Shown: positions 61,801-64,000 of the stretch, in pieces
How positions within the stretch are numbered: the first letter of the stretch is position 1
Layout of the letters: each line of letters starts with the position of its first letter
Source: Panulirus ornatus
Lineage: Eukaryota; Arthropoda; Malacostraca; Decapoda; Palinuridae
Direction: 5' to 3'
NCBI RefSeq assembly: GCF_036320965.1
Contig: NC_092255.1
Span: forward strand, 11,185,703 to 11,249,702
DNA length: 64,000 nt
Translations under genes and position numbers: made by a program
The notes under the pieces: model-generated
What the model saw: only the letters and a program-made list of their open reading frames with translations
What the model was told of the DNA's origin: nothing
Databases searched by the model: none

Positions 61801-64000
61801 AGTTTTCTTAACAAATCTCTTTTTAGTCTTCCAAAAAATTCTTTCTAGTGTTTGAAGTACGTGTATATTAGTTCCCGAGTTTTTTTTTTCAAGTTTTCCA
61901 AACAGTAGTTTTTTCATCTTCCATTCAGTTTTTCAAACATTTATTTTAACCAAACAGATCTGTTTTAATTTTCTAAAAAGCGCTTTCTAAGTATTTTATA
62001 CAGTATTTTCGTAACACTAATTTGTTTTTGTCATCTGAATAGTTTTTTTTCAGTTTTCTATATAGTTCTTATCTAGTCTTCCAAACGGATCTTTTTCGTT
62101 CTTCTTAATATATTTCTTTAATGTTCCTGGCAGGTCTTTTGTATCATCCAACAGTTATTTCTTAGTCTCCTAAACAAATGGAAAAAAATTCTCTTATTGT
62201 AACCTACACTATGCAAAAAGAGTGGCTTGAACGGGTCTCTCCTAGGCTTATCTATGCAAGCCTGCTACCCAAACATCTGTCCAGTATTCCATCAACACGC
62301 AACTACCTATACTCTTAAAAGCATATACTGATCTAATGAGATATGTATGGTAGGATGCCTGTACAAATGGAAAAAAAGAAATGGCAAAAAGAGGGGCTAC
62401 CTACACTCTTAAAAGCATATACTGATCCATAAAGATATGTATTGTTATATACATATACAAGTGGAAAACAAACGCTTAATTTTACCTCCACTCTGCAAAA
62501 AAAAGTTACTTTTTTAGGCAGGCTTTTTTATGCAAGCCTGCTATGCATTCCAGATATCCAGTAATCCAACAACACGCACCTACCTACACTCTTAAACTTA
62601 CATACCGATACATTGAGAAATATATGGCTTTCAAACAGATTTTTTTTTTAGTCCTTCAAATGTCTCTTTTTTTTATTATTATTATTCTTAACAAATCTCT
62701 TTTTAGTCTTCCAAAAAAAATTCTTTTTAGTCTTTCAAGTACGTGTTTATTTAGAGTTCCCGAGTTGTTTTTTTTAAGTTTTCCAAACAGCAGTTTATTG
62801 ATCTTCCAAGGAGTTTTTGAAACTTCTTTTAGCCAAAAAGATCTGTTTTAGTTTTCCAAAAAGCTCTTTTTGAGTATTTTTAACAGTATTTTCGTAACAC
62901 TAATTTGTTTTTGTTATCTGAACAGTTTTTTTTTTCAGTCTTCTAAGTAGTTCTTATCTAGTCTTCTAAACGGATCTTTTTCGTTCTTCTTAATAGATTT
63001 CTTTAATCTTCCTGGTAGGTTTTTTGTATATTCCAACAGTTATTTCTTAGTCTCCTAAACAATGGAAAAAAAATTCGCTTCTTGTAAGCTACACTTTGCA
63101 AAAAGAGGGGCTTGAACTTGTCTCTCCTAGGCTTATTTTTATCAAGCTTGCTACCCAAACATCTGTCCAGTATTTCATCAACACGCAAATACCTACACTC
63201 TTGGAAGCATATACTGATCTAATGAGATATGTATGGTAGTATGCCTGTACAAATGGAAAGAAAAATGGCAAAAAGAGGGGTTACCTACCTACCTACCTAC
63301 ACTCTTAAAGGCACATACTGATCCATTAAGATATGTATTCTTACATACATATACAAATGGAAAACAAATATGATTAATTTCACCTCCATTCTTCGAAAAG
63401 AGGACTTTTTTATGCGAGCTTTTTTAGGCAAGCCTGCTACCTATTCCAGAAATCCAGTAATCCAACAACACGCACCTACCTACACTCTTAAACGCACATA
63501 CCGATCCATTGAGATATATATGACTTTCAAACAGATTTTTCTTTAGTCCTTCAAATGTTTCTTTTTTTTTATTAGTTTTCTTAACAAATCTCTTTTTAGT
63601 CTTCCAATAAAAAATTCTTTTTAGTCTTTCAAGTACGTGTTTATTCAGAGTTCCCGATCTGTTTTTTTTATGTTTTCCAAACAGCAGTTTATTCATCTTC
63701 CAAGCAGTTTTTCAAACGGTTCTTTTGACCAAACAAATCTGTTTTAGTTTTCCAAAAAGCTCTTTTTAAGTATTTTTAACAGTATTTTCGTAATACTAAT
63801 TTGTTTTTGTCATCTAAACAGTTTTTTTTTCAGTCTTCTAAATAGTTCTTATCTAGTCTTCTAAACGGAACTTTTTCGTTCTTCTTAATAGATTTCTTTA
63901 ATCTTCCTGGCAGGTCTTTTGTGTTTTAAAACAGTTATTTCTTAGTCTCCTAAACAAATGGAGAAAAAATTCTCTTATTGTAACCTACACTCTGCAAAAA
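58889..64000 (+). repeat. Hexamer HOR copy H8 (p1-p6, cut by the window end)
   Basis: p1 58889, p2 59785, p3 60663, p4 61538, p5 62397, p6 63281 onwards. The order equals H1. There is a 16-bp deletion at about 61,498 and a deletion of roughly 28 bp at about 61,623. The last monomer lacks only its final part at 64,000, so the array continues beyond the window. Confidence 0.84.

Larger units (their letters stand above)
1..64000 (+). repeat. Satellite array, ~890-bp monomer, ~72 tandem copies
   Basis: The whole window is one head-to-tail array. The junction motif (GAGGGGCTACCTAC or a variant) recurs every 850-920 bp from end to end, always on the plus strand. Monomer starts include 884, 1785, 2676, 3577, 14322, 20637, 29610, 39964, 44375, 58889 and 63281. 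Shorter spacings (598, 626, 712, 821) mark internal deletions. No inversion, transposon or unique sequence interrupts it. The family is not one I recognise. Its role is inferred only from organisation: large homogeneous arrays with higher-order structure are typical of eukaryotic centromeric or heterochromatic satellites. Confidence 0.97.

Noticed and set aside
1..64000. CRISPR array
   Set aside because: Repeat units are about 890 bp without short identical repeats and unique spacers, and there are no cas genes.
1..64000. Ribosomal intergenic spacer subrepeats
   Set aside because: No rRNA sequence or unique flank is visible, and the array is too long and too uniform in orientation to support this without flanking evidence.

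Overview
This 64 kb window is satellite DNA from end to end. It is a head-to-tail array of about 72 units of roughly 890 bp, all in the same orientation. I see no recognisable gene, rRNA, tRNA or transposon. The DNA is strongly AT-rich, with a T-rich plus strand. The pattern of a large homogeneous array with multi-monomer higher-order repeats (HORs) points to a eukaryotic chromosome, most plausibly centromeric, pericentromeric or other heterochromatin. I do not recognise the repeat family and cannot name the species. Monomer type names used here (A, B, T, U, V, W, p1-p6) are my own labels, assigned by eye from shared diagnostic variants.

Monomer plan: each unit starts at a short (CTAC)n block. 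Three related X modules carry a shared core (CAAATGGAAA ... CTCTGCAAAAA ... AAGCCTGCTACC ... CCTACACTCTTAAA ... GATCCATTGAGATAT), one of them internally shortened. A T-rich module Y of about 420 bp is itself a degenerate repeat with a period near 25 bp (TAGTCTTCCAAACAG-like). There are therefore four nested levels: about 25 bp, about 175 bp, about 890 bp, and HORs of 1.79, about 3.6 and 4.4-5.3 kb.

Layout. (1) 1-11,910: a very homogeneous dimeric HOR (A-B, 1,788-1,793 bp), about 6.6 copies. (2) 11,910-14,321: the ragged edge of that HOR, with B/V hybrid monomers and one diverged A-B copy. (3) 14,322-23,347: an older tetramer T-U-W-V (about 3.6 kb) in three copies, with hybrids and one apparent gene-conversion tract. 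A resembles T and B resembles U, so the dimer probably arose from the T-U pair. (4) 23,348-29,609: a disordered zone of p-family monomers with a monomer duplication and a 78-bp duplication. (5) 29,610-64,000: a hexameric HOR (p1-p6, about 5.3 kb) in eight copies, several shortened by crossovers between monomers. Copies at 34.9-48.8 kb are recently amplified and nearly identical.

The main interest is the record of unequal exchange, conversion and microhomology deletion, plus a few conserved elements (paired hairpins, two conserved blocks, a splice-acceptor-like tract) that may have a function. The short reading frames present are low-complexity, repeat with the monomer and are broken by indels in most copies, so I annotate no protein-coding gene.
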